Positions 7,895 to 16,404 of a DNA stretch of 64,000 nt are shown piece after piece. The position numbers and the translations under genes were made by a program. Below the pieces are notes generated by a model. The model was given only the letters and a program-made list of their open reading frames with translations, had not been told where the DNA came from and searched no databases. Location of the stretch: the NCBI GenBank assembly GCA_045106815.1, contig JBGCFG010000046.1:40948-104947 (forward strand), written 5' to 3'. Numbering within the stretch: position 1 is the stretch's first letter; each line of letters begins with the position of its first letter. The stretch is from JAUIAI01 sp045106815 (GTDB lineage: Bacteria; Pseudomonadota; Gammaproteobacteria; Burkholderiales; Burkholderiaceae_E).

Positions 7895-9058
7895 TCAGGC
7901 CGGATAACGCTCGATCAGTTTTTTGGCGATCACCGTCCGCAAAATCTCATTGCTGCCTTCACCGATGCACATCAGCATGCAGTCACGGTAGTAACGCTCA
8001 ATGTCATATTCGATTGAGTAACTGTAGCCACCAAAGATTCGCATGGCTTCCTGAGCACAGAACACGCCGGCTTCAGAGCCAGCCAGCTTGGCCATCGCAG
8101 CTTCTAGATCGCAGCGCTCGCCACGGTCATACATAAGCGCAGCCGTTTGAATGAGCCGTTTAGCGCCTTCGACCTGGGTCACCATATCTGCCAGTTTCAG
8201 TTGAATCGCCTGATGACCGTGAATCGGCTTACCGAAAGCGCTGCGCTCCTGCGAGTAGCGAATGGCATGCATCAGCGCGCCTTCGCCGATGCCGGCACCG
8301 CGAGCCGCCACGTTGATCCGACCTAACTCAAGACCGCCGGCGGTTTGAATAAAGCCGCGCCCTTCCACGCCGCCGAGTAAATTCTCCTTGGGCACCCGAT
8401 AGTCTTCAAATGCCAACTCGCAGCTATCGATTGAGCGATAGCCAAGCTTCTTGAGTTTATTGGTCACATTGAAGCCGTCGCCCTTCTCTGCAATGAGAAG
8501 ACTCATGCCTTTATGCCGCGGTTCTGCCCCAGGATCAGTTTTGACAAGCAGCAACGTACCGTGACCGTAAAGGCTGTTGGTAATCCAAGTTTTGGTGCCG
8601 GAGACAACATACTCGTCGCCTTCCAGGCTTGCCGTGGTTCGAATGGCCTGCAGGTCGGAGCCCGCATTGGGCTCGGTCAACCCGAGACTGCCGCGAAACT
8701 CGCCGCTTGCCATCATGGGCAGGTACTTTTGTTTCTGCGCCTCTGTGCCCGCGCGTTCAATGGCTGAGGCCATGATCAGGTGCGAATTAAAGATACCCGA
8801 GGGCGCCATCCAAACACCCGCAACTTTCATAACAATCTGTGCATAGGTCCAGGCCGATAACCCAAGCCCGCCATATTCCTGCCCAATCGTCGCACCAAAC
8901 AAACCAAGCGCTTTCATCTGCTCAACGATCTCGTGCGGATACTCATCGGCGTGATCGAATTCTTTGGCGGCCGGCCGCAACTCTTTCTCTGCCCAGGTTT
9001 CAACCGCATCAACCATCGCCTGGTCTTCAGCACCGCTGTCTTCTACTCGCATATCCAT
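7895..9058 (-). CDS. Acyl-CoA dehydrogenase
   Basis: FAD-linked acyl-CoA dehydrogenase of 387 residues. It has GSLGLTEPNAGSDLQAIRTT, GTKTWITNSLYG, the RSAFGKPIHGHQAIQLKLAD arginine/quinone-side block, and a C-terminal GGYSYSIEYDIERYYRD followed by GEGSNEIL, which carries the catalytic Glu that the dehydrogenase at 3001 lacks. It starts at ATG 9058 (ATG 9052 is an alternative). It lies 50 bases after the MaoC gene and 49 before the CoA-transferase in the same operon. The Pseudomonas itaconate cluster also has an acyl-CoA dehydrogenase, which suggests methylsuccinyl-type substrates. That is inference. Confidence 0.9.
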   Translation of the reverse strand: MDMRVEDSGAEDQAMVDAVETWAEKELRPAAKEFDHADEYPHEIVEQMKALGLFGATIGQEYGGLGLSAWTYAQIVMKVAGVWMAPSGIFNSHLIMASAIERAGTEAQKQKYLPMMASGEFRGSLGLTEPNAGSDLQAIRTTASLEGDEYVVSGTKTWITNSLYGHGTLLLVKTDPGAEPRHKGMSLLIAEKGDGFNVTNKLKKLGYRSIDSCELAFEDYRVPKENLLGGVEGRGFIQTAGGLELGRINVAARGAGIGEGALMHAIRYSQERSAFGKPIHGHQAIQLKLADMVTQVEGAKRLIQTAALMYDRGERCDLEAAMAKLAGSEAGVFCAQEAMRIFGGYSYSIEYDIERYYRDCMLMCIGEGSNEILRTVIAKKLIERYPA

Positions 9059-9108
9059 GTGGGATTCCCGGCCGTAGCCAAATAGGTGTCTCTACTCAGT
9101 TGTGAACA

Positions 9109-9624
9109 CTACTTCGCTTTGTCTTCAATACCATGACCACGTTTGGTCACCAACATTGTTCGCTCGAACGTACAAACGACTTTGTCGTCCTGATTGGTAC
9201 CTGTGGTTTTGACCGTCACAACACCGGCAGTTGGTCGGGATTTTGACTCGCGCTTGGCAAGCACCTCACTGGCTGCATACAGGGTATCGCCGGCGAAAAG
9301 CGGGAAAGTCAATTTGATATCAGTCCAGCCGAGATTGGCAATTGCTTTCTGACTCACGTCGCTCACGCTCATGCCGGCCATCAGTGCGACAGTCAAGGGA
9401 CTACACACAATGCAGCGACCAAACTCGCTGTGCTTGGCATATTCTTTATCAAAATGCATTGGGTGCTGATTCATCGTCAAAAGCGTAAACCAAGTGTTAT
9501 CGGTTTCGGTGATGGTTCGGCCAGGTCTGTGCTCGTAGATGTCACCGACCACAAAGTCCTCAAAACTACGTCCAAATGATTCCCGGTATCTTTGCCCCCC
9601 CTGAGGGATTGCGCTCTGACTCAC
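9109..9624 (-). CDS. MaoC-family hydratase (itaconyl/mesaconyl-CoA hydratase-like)
   Basis: Single hot-dog domain of 171 residues with the hydratase-2 signature. The run TETDNTWFTLLTMNQHPMHF, then DKEYAKHSEFGR, includes the active-site Asp and His and closely resembles mesaconyl-CoA and itaconyl-CoA hydratases, as does VSDVSQKAIANLGWTDIKL. It should add water reversibly to a C5-branched enoyl-CoA in the cytoplasm. The GTG start at 9624 is supported by CAGGAGAG six bases upstream. It lies between the CitE-like lyase (26-base gap) and the acyl-CoA dehydrogenase. By analogy with Ich its product would be cleaved by the lyase encoded just upstream. Confidence 0.87.
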   Translation of the reverse strand: MSQSAIPQGGQRYRESFGRSFEDFVVGDIYEHRPGRTITETDNTWFTLLTMNQHPMHFDKEYAKHSEFGRCIVCSPLTVALMAGMSVSDVSQKAIANLGWTDIKLTFPLFAGDTLYAASEVLAKRESKSRPTAGVVTVKTTGTNQDDKVVCTFERTMLVTKRGHGIEDKAK

Positions 9625-9650
9625 TGTTCTCTCCTGAGTTAACTGCTGGA

Positions 9651-10550
9651 TTATTCGCTGCTACGCGCGGCCTGCACCAACAGTTGCTGGGCATGCTTGA
9701 GTACCGGCTCATCGATCATCTTGCCGTTAAACAAAAAGGCGCCGGCAGCCTGCGAACTGTTTTGTCCGTGACCGGCCTGTTCACCCGCCGCGACAACACC
9801 TTTAGCCCATTCGAGCTCATGCTCTGACGGTTTAAACGCCTCATGAATGGGAGCAATCTGAGCCGGATGAATAGCCGTTTTACAGTCAAAGCCCATTTCG
9901 CGAACGGCGCGGGTTTCTTTCTCAATGCCCTCGGCATCGTGAATATCAAGACAGGGCACATCCCAGACCTGAATGCCGGCTGACTTTGCCGCGTTAACGA
10001 GGCGGCCCCGAGCCGACAACAAACCGTGCCATGAAAGGCTTGCGCCCAACTCGGCGCTCAGGTCAACCCCGCCCAGCAACAAGGCTGACAATCGGGGCCC
10101 TCTGTTTGCCCCACCGCCATGCGCACTCAGGTTAGCGCTCGCAATCTCGTGGGCCTGCTCAATACCGGCGGGCGATTCGATCAACGCAACAAGATGCGAG
10201 CAAGTCTTGGCAAGCCAAGTTTGCGCCAGCCTGATCTCGGTAACGCTCACAACTTTGGGCATCATCACGACATCGACACGACAACCGCTGTCAGCCAGAT
10301 GAACAAAGTCGCGTAGTCCGTCGGGTGTACTGACGCCATTGACTCTGACGCCAACTGTCACATCATGCTTGGACAAGTCAGCCGCCAGAAGATAGTTGAC
10401 GACCGCCTCACGGGCGGCGGGTTTATTGTCCGGATGGACAGCATCTTCGAGATCTATACAGACCATATCGGCGCCTGACCGGATTGCCTTGTCGAAACGA
10501 TCCGGCTTTTCGGCTGACACGAACAACATCGAACGAGGGGCAAAAGACAT
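9651..10550 (-). CDS. CitE-like CoA-ester lyase (HpcH/HpaI aldolase superfamily)
   Basis: TIM-barrel lyase of 299 residues. Key blocks are PRSMLFVSAEKPDRFDKAIR, CIDLEDAVHPDNKPAAREAV (acidic metal ligands), VMMPKVVSV, LIESPAGIEQA (Glu ligand) and GFDCKTAIHPAQI. Such enzymes split citramalyl-CoA, malyl-CoA or related thioesters into acetyl-CoA plus a 2-oxoacid. In the itaconate pathway this family provides (S)-citramalyl-CoA lyase (Ccl), and the neighbours here fit that pathway. First enzyme gene behind a palindrome at 10601-10610, probably the operator of the GntR protein. The exact substrate remains open (malyl-, citramalyl- or a substituted analogue). Confidence 0.87.
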   Translation of the reverse strand: MSFAPRSMLFVSAEKPDRFDKAIRSGADMVCIDLEDAVHPDNKPAAREAVVNYLLAADLSKHDVTVGVRVNGVSTPDGLRDFVHLADSGCRVDVVMMPKVVSVTEIRLAQTWLAKTCSHLVALIESPAGIEQAHEIASANLSAHGGGANRGPRLSALLLGGVDLSAELGASLSWHGLLSARGRLVNAAKSAGIQVWDVPCLDIHDAEGIEKETRAVREMGFDCKTAIHPAQIAPIHEAFKPSEHELEWAKGVVAAGEQAGHGQNSSQAAGAFLFNGKMIDEPVLKHAQQLLVQAARSSE

Positions 10551-10591
10551 GGTTTATTCGCCGTAGATGGCATACATGGTCAAAAAGCCAT

Positions 10592-10619
10592 TAAACAAGA
10601 TGTCCGGACAAATGTAAAC
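10592..10619 (-). promoter_or_regulatory. Probable promoter with GntR operator (palindrome TGTCCGGACA)
   Basis: A perfect 10-bp palindrome, TGTCCGGACA, occupies 10601-10610, 41 bases upstream of the lyase start. On the minus strand a TTTACA (-35-like) sits directly after the gntR stop and a TTAATG (-10-like) follows about 18 bases later, which places the palindrome in the spacer, a classic repressor position. The adjacent GntR-family gene makes it the natural candidate binding protein. No second copy was seen at 11331-11424. Confidence 0.55.
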
Positions 10620-11330
10620 TCATGACCCCCTGCGTAGCGTTGACTTATAGGTGTAGGCATCTCCTCGATACAAAGACCGGGCCACCACCATGAGCTCACC
10701 GTCGCCCGCTGCGCTGTAGTAATGGCGCTCGGTTCTGAGCGCCGCCGCCCCGGGTTTGACCTGAAGAGACTGAGCCTGAGCGTCGGTCAGGTTATTGGCA
10801 CCCAGCGACTGTTCAATGCGACCGATCCGGTCCGCGTGAAGCGCTTCGACAATGCCTCTTGCCGCGCGCGCTTTGTCGAGCAATGCCTCGGCATGTGCCA
10901 CGCTATGAAGCGCTAGTTGCACATCAACTAGCGCGAGCGGCTTCTTGTCCTGGCGCGCATACCGAATAGCGTTAACCTGGATACACGGATTGCCGGCAAA
11001 GTCGTCGCATTCAACAATTTGCCGAGTGGACACTATTTCAAGGCGGCTTTGGTGGCCTTGCTCCAGCAAATCATCAATGTTCTGAATGCTTTGCTCATAC
11101 CGCACCGGCGGCTTGAGCGAAACGACTTTGGAACCAGACCCCTGACGACGATTGATCAGGCCGCGTTGCTCAAGCTGCCTCAAGGACTCACGCGCCGTGT
11201 GGCGACTAATCCGGTAGTTCTCACACAACTCCCGCTCAGTTGGTAATGAATCACCGACCGGATACTTACCGGCAGCAATGTGCCCGATCAACTCTCTGGC
11301 AATGGTCATGTAGACAGGTTCCGTGCTCAA
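10620..11330 (-). CDS. GntR-family regulator, HutC/UTRA subfamily
   Basis: N-terminal winged helix (IARELIGHIAAGKYPVGDSL, then PTERELCENYRISRHTARES and LRQLEQRGLINRRQGSGSKV) is a textbook GntR DNA-binding domain. Residues from about 80 to the end form a UTRA effector-binding domain (HutC subfamily). The start is TTG 11330: AGGAG lies seven bases before it, and the next ATG (11309) would cut into the domain. It is followed at once by the promoter-like region of the lyase operon, and is divergent from the CoA ligase at 11425. It probably represses the CoA-pathway operon and responds to a pathway acid or CoA ester; the ligand is unknown. Confidence 0.9.
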   Translation of the reverse strand: MSTEPVYMTIARELIGHIAAGKYPVGDSLPTERELCENYRISRHTARESLRQLEQRGLINRRQGSGSKVVSLKPPVRYEQSIQNIDDLLEQGHQSRLEIVSTRQIVECDDFAGNPCIQVNAIRYARQDKKPLALVDVQLALHSVAHAEALLDKARAARGIVEALHADRIGRIEQSLGANNLTDAQAQSLQVKPGAAALRTERHYYSAAGDGELMVVARSLYRGDAYTYKSTLRRGS

Positions 11331-11424
11331 GTCAGCTCCTGATTAGTCATTGAATTTAACCCTGTTCTTGCGAGAGCTCAGGCCAAAGCGCAGAATCTAC
11401 CGGGTCGACTCGCACAAGGATTCC

Positions 11425-12843
11425 ATGCACCACGCAAACTACTTTGAGGCCATTGATATTGCCAGGATGGCCCACGAGTTTCCCGCCGGTGACTCGTTTT
11501 TCTCCCGCTATGTGGGCATGAGCCAGGATGAACTCCTCCATCATCAATGGGCACTCCTGAAGCGAGTCCTGGCCAGGGCTCAGGATATCCCGTTCTACCA
11601 GCGGCTGTGGCGCACAACCGGTGTGACTGCTCAAGATATCAGGCATGTCGAAGATCTGCACTTACTACCGGCGTTCGGCAAAGCTGAAATTATGGCTTCG
11701 ATCGCGGCGCATCCCCCTTTCGGGGATCACCATGGCCGAGATATTCCGGTTAATGGTCAGATTCTGCCCATGATCATGCACGCCACCAGTGGCACAACCG
11801 GCTCTCCTCAACCTTTGTTCTTCAGCCCCAGAACACGCGAAGCCCACAAGTTGCTGCTGGCACGCGCCTACCTGATGCAGGGCCTGGAACCAGCCGATGT
11901 CGTGCACTCAGTTTATGGTCACGGACCGGTCAATGGCGGACACTACATTCGCGAAGCGGTGATTCACCACACACCTGCCCTTTACTTCTCGGCGGGCACC
12001 GGCATCGAGACGCCATCGCTTAAGCAGGTTGAATACATGCGCGACTTTGGCGCCACCGTTATCGTGGGGTTCGCTGACTACATCTTGCGTCTCGCTCAGG
12101 TGGCACAAGAGGCAGGCATCATTCCCGGCCACGACATCAACATCCGTATGATTTCGGGTCACCTGTCGGCGGACGCACGCGACAAACTGTCTCAAGCCTG
12201 GGGCGGTGCAGAACTCTTTGACTGGTACGGCGTTGGCGACACCGGACTCATTGCGGCTGAGGGCCCGGATCATGACGGTATGCATGTGATGGAAGATGCC
12301 CACTTGCTTGAAATCTGCGATGTCGAAACCGGCAAACCGATACCTGCCGGTAAATCGCACAATGCTCCTGACGACATGGTGGGTGATATGGTCGTCACCT
12401 GCTTGTTTAGCGAAGACATTTTTCCGATCGTCAGGTTTAACACCCATGACGTCACTCAGACGCTATCGGGCGATTCAGCCCTGAAGCTGCCGTTTCGTCG
12501 TATTCGTGGCTTTATGGGTCGCAGCGACAACATGGTTAAGCTTCGCGGCATCAATATCTACCCACAGGCACTGGCCTCTGTGCTTGCACCATTGCCTGAT
12601 TTTGTGGGTGAGTATGTTTGTGTTTTAACGCGATACAAGCAGCGCGATGAATTGACCGTTCGCATCGAATGTCACCCCCCGCACGATGCTGAGCGGGTTG
12701 GATTCTATCGTCAGCATCTCAAGGCAAAGCTTGGTGTTGAGGTCGCGGTTGACCTTGTGCCGCCGCAATCGCTCGCTACCGTCACAGGTGTCGAATCTCG
12801 CCAAAAACCTATCCGGCTGATTGATGAGCGTCATGAGTCATAA
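11425..12843 (+). CDS. Phenylacetate-CoA-ligase-like AMP-forming ligase
   Basis: Adenylate-forming CoA ligase of the PaaK type, 472 residues. MIMHATSGTTGSPQPLFF is the P-loop-like AMP-binding motif near residue 117. WYGVGDTGLIAAEGP corresponds to the aromatic/Glu motif, and RRIRGFMGRSDNMVKLRG plus INIYPQALASVL to the hinge and C-terminal domain. It should activate a carboxylic acid with ATP and CoA. The chosen ATG at 11425 has AAGGA five bases upstream; a TTG at 11350 would add 25 residues. It overlaps the following amidase by 20 bases, so the acid released by the amidase may be the ligase substrate (inference). Confidence 0.85.
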   Translation: MHHANYFEAIDIARMAHEFPAGDSFFSRYVGMSQDELLHHQWALLKRVLARAQDIPFYQRLWRTTGVTAQDIRHVEDLHLLPAFGKAEIMASIAAHPPFGDHHGRDIPVNGQILPMIMHATSGTTGSPQPLFFSPRTREAHKLLLARAYLMQGLEPADVVHSVYGHGPVNGGHYIREAVIHHTPALYFSAGTGIETPSLKQVEYMRDFGATVIVGFADYILRLAQVAQEAGIIPGHDINIRMISGHLSADARDKLSQAWGGAELFDWYGVGDTGLIAAEGPDHDGMHVMEDAHLLEICDVETGKPIPAGKSHNAPDDMVGDMVVTCLFSEDIFPIVRFNTHDVTQTLSGDSALKLPFRRIRGFMGRSDNMVKLRGINIYPQALASVLAPLPDFVGEYVCVLTRYKQRDELTVRIECHPPHDAERVGFYRQHLKAKLGVEVAVDLVPPQSLATVTGVESRQKPIRLIDERHES

Positions 12844-14152
12844 GCCCAAAGAAGATCAGCCGCACTGGCAATGGAGTGCGACCGCACAGGCGGGTGCGAT
12901 CGCCAGCGACAATCTGCTATCAGCAGACTTGCTTGCCGCTCAGCATCAAGTCATTGTTGATCGTAACCCGCAACTCAATGCCTTCATTGAACTGACAGAA
13001 CCGGTTGATCATGTCAGGCAAGGGCAGCAAGAAACACCCCGTTCTGCTCTAAGCGGCGTGAGTTTTGCGGTCAAAGACAACATTGATGTTCTCGGCACGA
13101 AAACCCAATGCGGCCTCAAGGCGCTTGTTCGTGAACCGGCCATTGCGAGCGCGCCGGTTGTCAAGAGGTTGCAAGCAGCTGGGCTGGTACTGACCGGCCG
13201 ACTCAACATGGCCCCGATGGCGATGGGTGCGTCCACGCACAATCCGGACTTTGGCGATTGCTACAACCCGCTTAAAGATGGCTACAGTGCGGGCGGCTCA
13301 AGTGGTGGCGCAGCGAGCGCGGTGGCTGCCGGTATGGTCAGCATTGCCCTGGGAACCGACACCATGGGCTCGGTTCGATTACCAGCTGCTTATTGCGGCA
13401 TCGTCGGCTTTAAACCCACTTGGGGCCACATTCCCACTCAAGGGGTTACGCCATTGAGCCGTGCACTCGATCATGTTGGCGTGTTGTGTAAAACAGTGCA
13501 GGATGCCCGCCATGCTTACGGCCTTCTCGCTAACCGACGTCAAGCACTTGAATCGATAGACCGCCCCGACCCCTGGCGACTCGCTGTGCCAGCCGATCTC
13601 GATGCGCTGGCTCTTGAAGAGCCGGTCCGCTTAGCATTTGATACTGCAGTTCAAATTATTCAGGAAGCAGGCTACGCCGTAACAGCCATTGATCTGGGTG
13701 CGTATCCGTTTACTCGCGTCAGACGGGCAGGCTTGCAGTTAAGCGAGGCCGAACTAATTCATCAACTCGCTAGTGTCTATCCAGACAACAAAGCGGCGCT
13801 CCCGCCGATGCTCGCCGCGATGATGGACTTTATTTCTGGCAAGAGCGCGGCTGATTTGGCGCGAGCACTGACGCTACTAATGGATGCGCGCGAAACCCTC
13901 GAGCGGGCGGCGGCACCGTTCGATGCGATCGTGTTACCCACTGGCGCTCACCTGTCGTTTCCCATGACTGACACCGAGCCTGCCGACAGTGCTGATCTAA
14001 CGGCAATTGCCAATGTGTTGGGTGCCCCGGCGATCAGCCTGCCCCTGCCGGCACACAACGGGTCATTGCCAGCCGGCCTCCAACTCATAGGGAAACGACA
14101 CGACGACCATGATCTCCTCAGGCTTGCGCAGACTTTGGAAGCAATCGTCTAG
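12824..14152 (+). CDS. Amidase (amidase signature family)
   Basis: Amidase-signature enzyme of 442 residues that hydrolyses a carboxamide to acid and ammonia. The Ser-cisSer-Lys triad is visible: Lys in SFAVKDNIDVLG, cis-Ser in SAGGSSGGAASAVAAG, and the nucleophile in GTDTMGSVRLPAAYCG. It starts inside the end of the CoA ligase (ATG 12824, or ATG 12833), so translation is coupled. The substrate may be a half-amide formed by the imidase-like hydrolase encoded at 15449-16390. It resembles AtzF/GatA-type proteins in fold, but there are no GatB/C genes, so it is not a tRNA amidotransferase subunit. Confidence 0.88.
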   Translation: MSVMSHKPKEDQPHWQWSATAQAGAIASDNLLSADLLAAQHQVIVDRNPQLNAFIELTEPVDHVRQGQQETPRSALSGVSFAVKDNIDVLGTKTQCGLKALVREPAIASAPVVKRLQAAGLVLTGRLNMAPMAMGASTHNPDFGDCYNPLKDGYSAGGSSGGAASAVAAGMVSIALGTDTMGSVRLPAAYCGIVGFKPTWGHIPTQGVTPLSRALDHVGVLCKTVQDARHAYGLLANRRQALESIDRPDPWRLAVPADLDALALEEPVRLAFDTAVQIIQEAGYAVTAIDLGAYPFTRVRRAGLQLSEAELIHQLASVYPDNKAALPPMLAAMMDFISGKSAADLARALTLLMDARETLERAAAPFDAIVLPTGAHLSFPMTDTEPADSADLTAIANVLGAPAISLPLPAHNGSLPAGLQLIGKRHDDHDLLRLAQTLEAIV

Positions 14153-14174
14153 CTGCAATGCCTTTCAGGTGAGA

Positions 14175-15452
14175 TCAAACAGTCAGGCCCATCGCATTGG
14201 CTTGATATCGCAGCGCATCGCGATCATTCGGATGAGCAACCTGAATCATCTGCTCAACTCGCGCCTGACGCGACAAGCCTCGTAGCTCGGCAACACCATA
14301 TTCGGTCACCACCGTATCAGCCTGTTGTTCATCTAGTGTTACTTCATGAGTCAGGCGCGGCACTATCCGCGCGTGTCCAGATTCATCGTCTCGCGTACGA
14401 GCGCTGAGGGCGATCACTGAGCGCCCGCCTTCAGATGCCAGCCCGCCATTCGCAAAATCCTGCAGCCCGCCTATGCCGCCTGGCTGTCGGCGCGCGCCAC
14501 CAGGACCGGCAGATGTTTCGGCATTTGCCTGACCTAGCAGATCCACTTCAATCGCACTGTTGATTGCTGTGAACATCGGCAGACTCGCCAGTATCTCCGG
14601 GCCGTGGGTGATATCGGTATGACAAAGCCGGATGAGCGAATTCTCAGCCACCAGGTCGTACAGCGATTTGTCGCCATACGCACCGCCGATGCACGCAAAC
14701 TGCCACTCTTTCGGTTTTTGCGAATGATCAATCACACCGGCACTCAGCAACTCAACCATCGCATCCGTAAACATGCCGCTATGAATGCCCAGATGCCGGT
14801 GCCCGGCCAGTGCCTGCAGCACCGCGGACGGCATGGTGCCAATGCCCACTTCAATGCAGGCTCCATTGGGTACCAGCGGTGCAAGATGTTCGGCAATTGC
14901 CTTCTCTCGCTCGCTAGGCTCTCGCACAGGCGGGGACGGCAATGCATAGTCCGTTTCAAGCAGCACTGCTGGTTTGAGCTCTGACGGCCATGGTGCGCCA
15001 CAAATGGCGGGCATCCGTGCATTCACTTCTGCAATGATCGTGCGGGCCGAACGTGCAGCATCCAGTGCCACGCCGTGGGACGCGCCTACACACAACTCAC
15101 CGTCTGCCTGTCTTGCAAGGCTGACGAGGACGACATCGGCTGTTCGCTCACCATCGCGGTAGGACGCAACGATATCGCGATAGCCAAGACGATTGACCTG
15201 CATGGCGTGGGTTTTTGCCAGTTGCCTCGCGGTGCCCATGCCGCCCATTACCTCAAGACGGACATTCGTGCTCAAGGCATCTGGCGCCATCGTGAAGGGC
15301 ACACCCAGATCAAGTGTGAGTGGGAAATCAACCCCTTGCGCTGCCAATGACCCAAGCAATTTGCTCGGTTCGGATGACATGTGCGATGCCACAACATGAT
15401 CGCCAGGCTTGAGGGCCTGAGCCCAGTCAATCGAGTTTGTGCTTACCTTCAT
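14175..15452 (-). CDS. Acetyl-CoA hydrolase/transferase-family CoA-transferase
   Basis: About 425 residues of the acetyl-CoA hydrolase / 4-hydroxybutyrate CoA-transferase family (class I CoA-transferase). The N-terminus IDWAQALKPGDHVVASHMSS, the ACIEVGIGTMPSAVLQAL block, the GGIGGLQDFANGGLASEGGR region and the ending VTEYGVAELRGLS with HPNDRDAL are diagnostic. It moves CoA between acetyl- or another acyl-CoA and a carboxylate. The ATG at 15452 overlaps the stop of the deacetylase-like gene as ATGA, so the two are coupled; a longer version from 15515 would lie inside that gene. It is a second route of acid activation beside the CaiB/BaiF enzyme. Confidence 0.87.
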   Translation of the reverse strand: MKVSTNSIDWAQALKPGDHVVASHMSSEPSKLLGSLAAQGVDFPLTLDLGVPFTMAPDALSTNVRLEVMGGMGTARQLAKTHAMQVNRLGYRDIVASYRDGERTADVVLVSLARQADGELCVGASHGVALDAARSARTIIAEVNARMPAICGAPWPSELKPAVLLETDYALPSPPVREPSEREKAIAEHLAPLVPNGACIEVGIGTMPSAVLQALAGHRHLGIHSGMFTDAMVELLSAGVIDHSQKPKEWQFACIGGAYGDKSLYDLVAENSLIRLCHTDITHGPEILASLPMFTAINSAIEVDLLGQANAETSAGPGGARRQPGGIGGLQDFANGGLASEGGRSVIALSARTRDDESGHARIVPRLTHEVTLDEQQADTVVTEYGVAELRGLSRQARVEQMIQVAHPNDRDALRYQANAMGLTV

Positions 15453-16390
15453 GCTGAAGTGAAAGGGACTTGCGCGGCAAAGTGCTCGGCAATATCCAGA
15501 CGGGTGGCAATCCATGGGCCGTTCGCACGCTCGCGCGCGGTAGCAACATGCTCTAAAAAGCGCTCCAAGGCCCAGATTCGGCCCGGGCGGCCAATAATGC
15601 GCAGGTGAAGGCCAATAGACATAACGTTCACCTCATGCTCACCTTCACGCAGCAGCCACTCAAAGTTATCGATGGCGTACTTCAACCAGTCATCAGGCGA
15701 GTGTGCGCGGTCGGACCACATTTTCATGTCGTTATTGTCCACCTGATAGGGCAACACAATAATGGGCTTGCCATTAATTTGATCCCAAAATGGCTCGTCG
15801 TCACTGAGGTCATCCATGTGATACCGATAACCCGCCTCAATGAGCAATCGCCGCGTGTTCTCGGTGGTGAGATAACGAGACAGCCAGCCCATTGGCCGCT
15901 TGCCGGTTGAACGCTCGATCGATTCGGTCGCGCGGGCAATGTAGTCACGCTCCTGATCTTCGGTCATCATGAATTGGTGCGCCCAGCGATAACCGTGTGA
16001 TGTCACCTCGTGGCCTTGCCGCATGATCTCGGCGGTCAGGTCTGGTGCGCGTTCCAGTGCTAACGCGCAGCCGGTAATGGTTGCCGGTATTTGATAGCGC
16101 TCCAACAAGCGCATGACGCGCGGCGCACCACGCTTCAAGCCGTATTGATAATTGGATTCATTGCCCAGATTACGAATGGGGCGCTTAAGCGCGATGCCCA
16201 TTTCATCAACGGCTTCCGGATATTTGTCGCCGTCTGCAATGTTGCCCTCTGCCCCTTCCTCAACATTGATCACAATCGAAAGCGCCAGGTGCCTGTCCTG
16301 CGGCCAGGCATAAGCTTTGTCTGAAGGCTGATAATTCATCATCGTGGGGACCGGGTTAGACTGATACGCTTGAGCAAACGATACTAGCAC
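15449..16390 (-). CDS. Polysaccharide-deacetylase-family hydrolase (PuuE allantoinase / cyclic imidase-like)
   Basis: NodB-fold metal hydrolase of about 300 residues. WPQDRHLALSIVINVEEGAE, RNLGNESNYQYGLKRGAPRV with MRLLERY, GHEVTSHGYRWAHQF (metal His pair), GWLSRYLTTENTRRLL and FEWLLREGEHEVNVMSIGLH match the PuuE allantoinase and cyclic imide hydrolase subgroup rather than sugar deacetylases. Expected reaction: opening of a cyclic amide or imide ring in the cytoplasm. The start is uncertain: GTG 16390, or the paired ATGs at 16342 and 16339. It is coupled to a CoA-transferase by ATGA, and amidases flank the region, which suggests imide to half-amide to acid to CoA ester. Confidence 0.82.
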   Translation of the reverse strand: MLVSFAQAYQSNPVPTMMNYQPSDKAYAWPQDRHLALSIVINVEEGAEGNIADGDKYPEAVDEMGIALKRPIRNLGNESNYQYGLKRGAPRVMRLLERYQIPATITGCALALERAPDLTAEIMRQGHEVTSHGYRWAHQFMMTEDQERDYIARATESIERSTGKRPMGWLSRYLTTENTRRLLIEAGYRYHMDDLSDDEPFWDQINGKPIIVLPYQVDNNDMKMWSDRAHSPDDWLKYAIDNFEWLLREGEHEVNVMSIGLHLRIIGRPGRIWALERFLEHVATARERANGPWIATRLDIAEHFAAQVPFTSA

Positions 16391-16404
16391 TGGCCCACAT
16401 TCCC

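Noticed and set aside
12824..14152. GatA tRNA amidotransferase subunit
   Set aside because: Triad shared by all amidase-signature proteins; no gatB or gatC beside it and the neighbours are catabolic.
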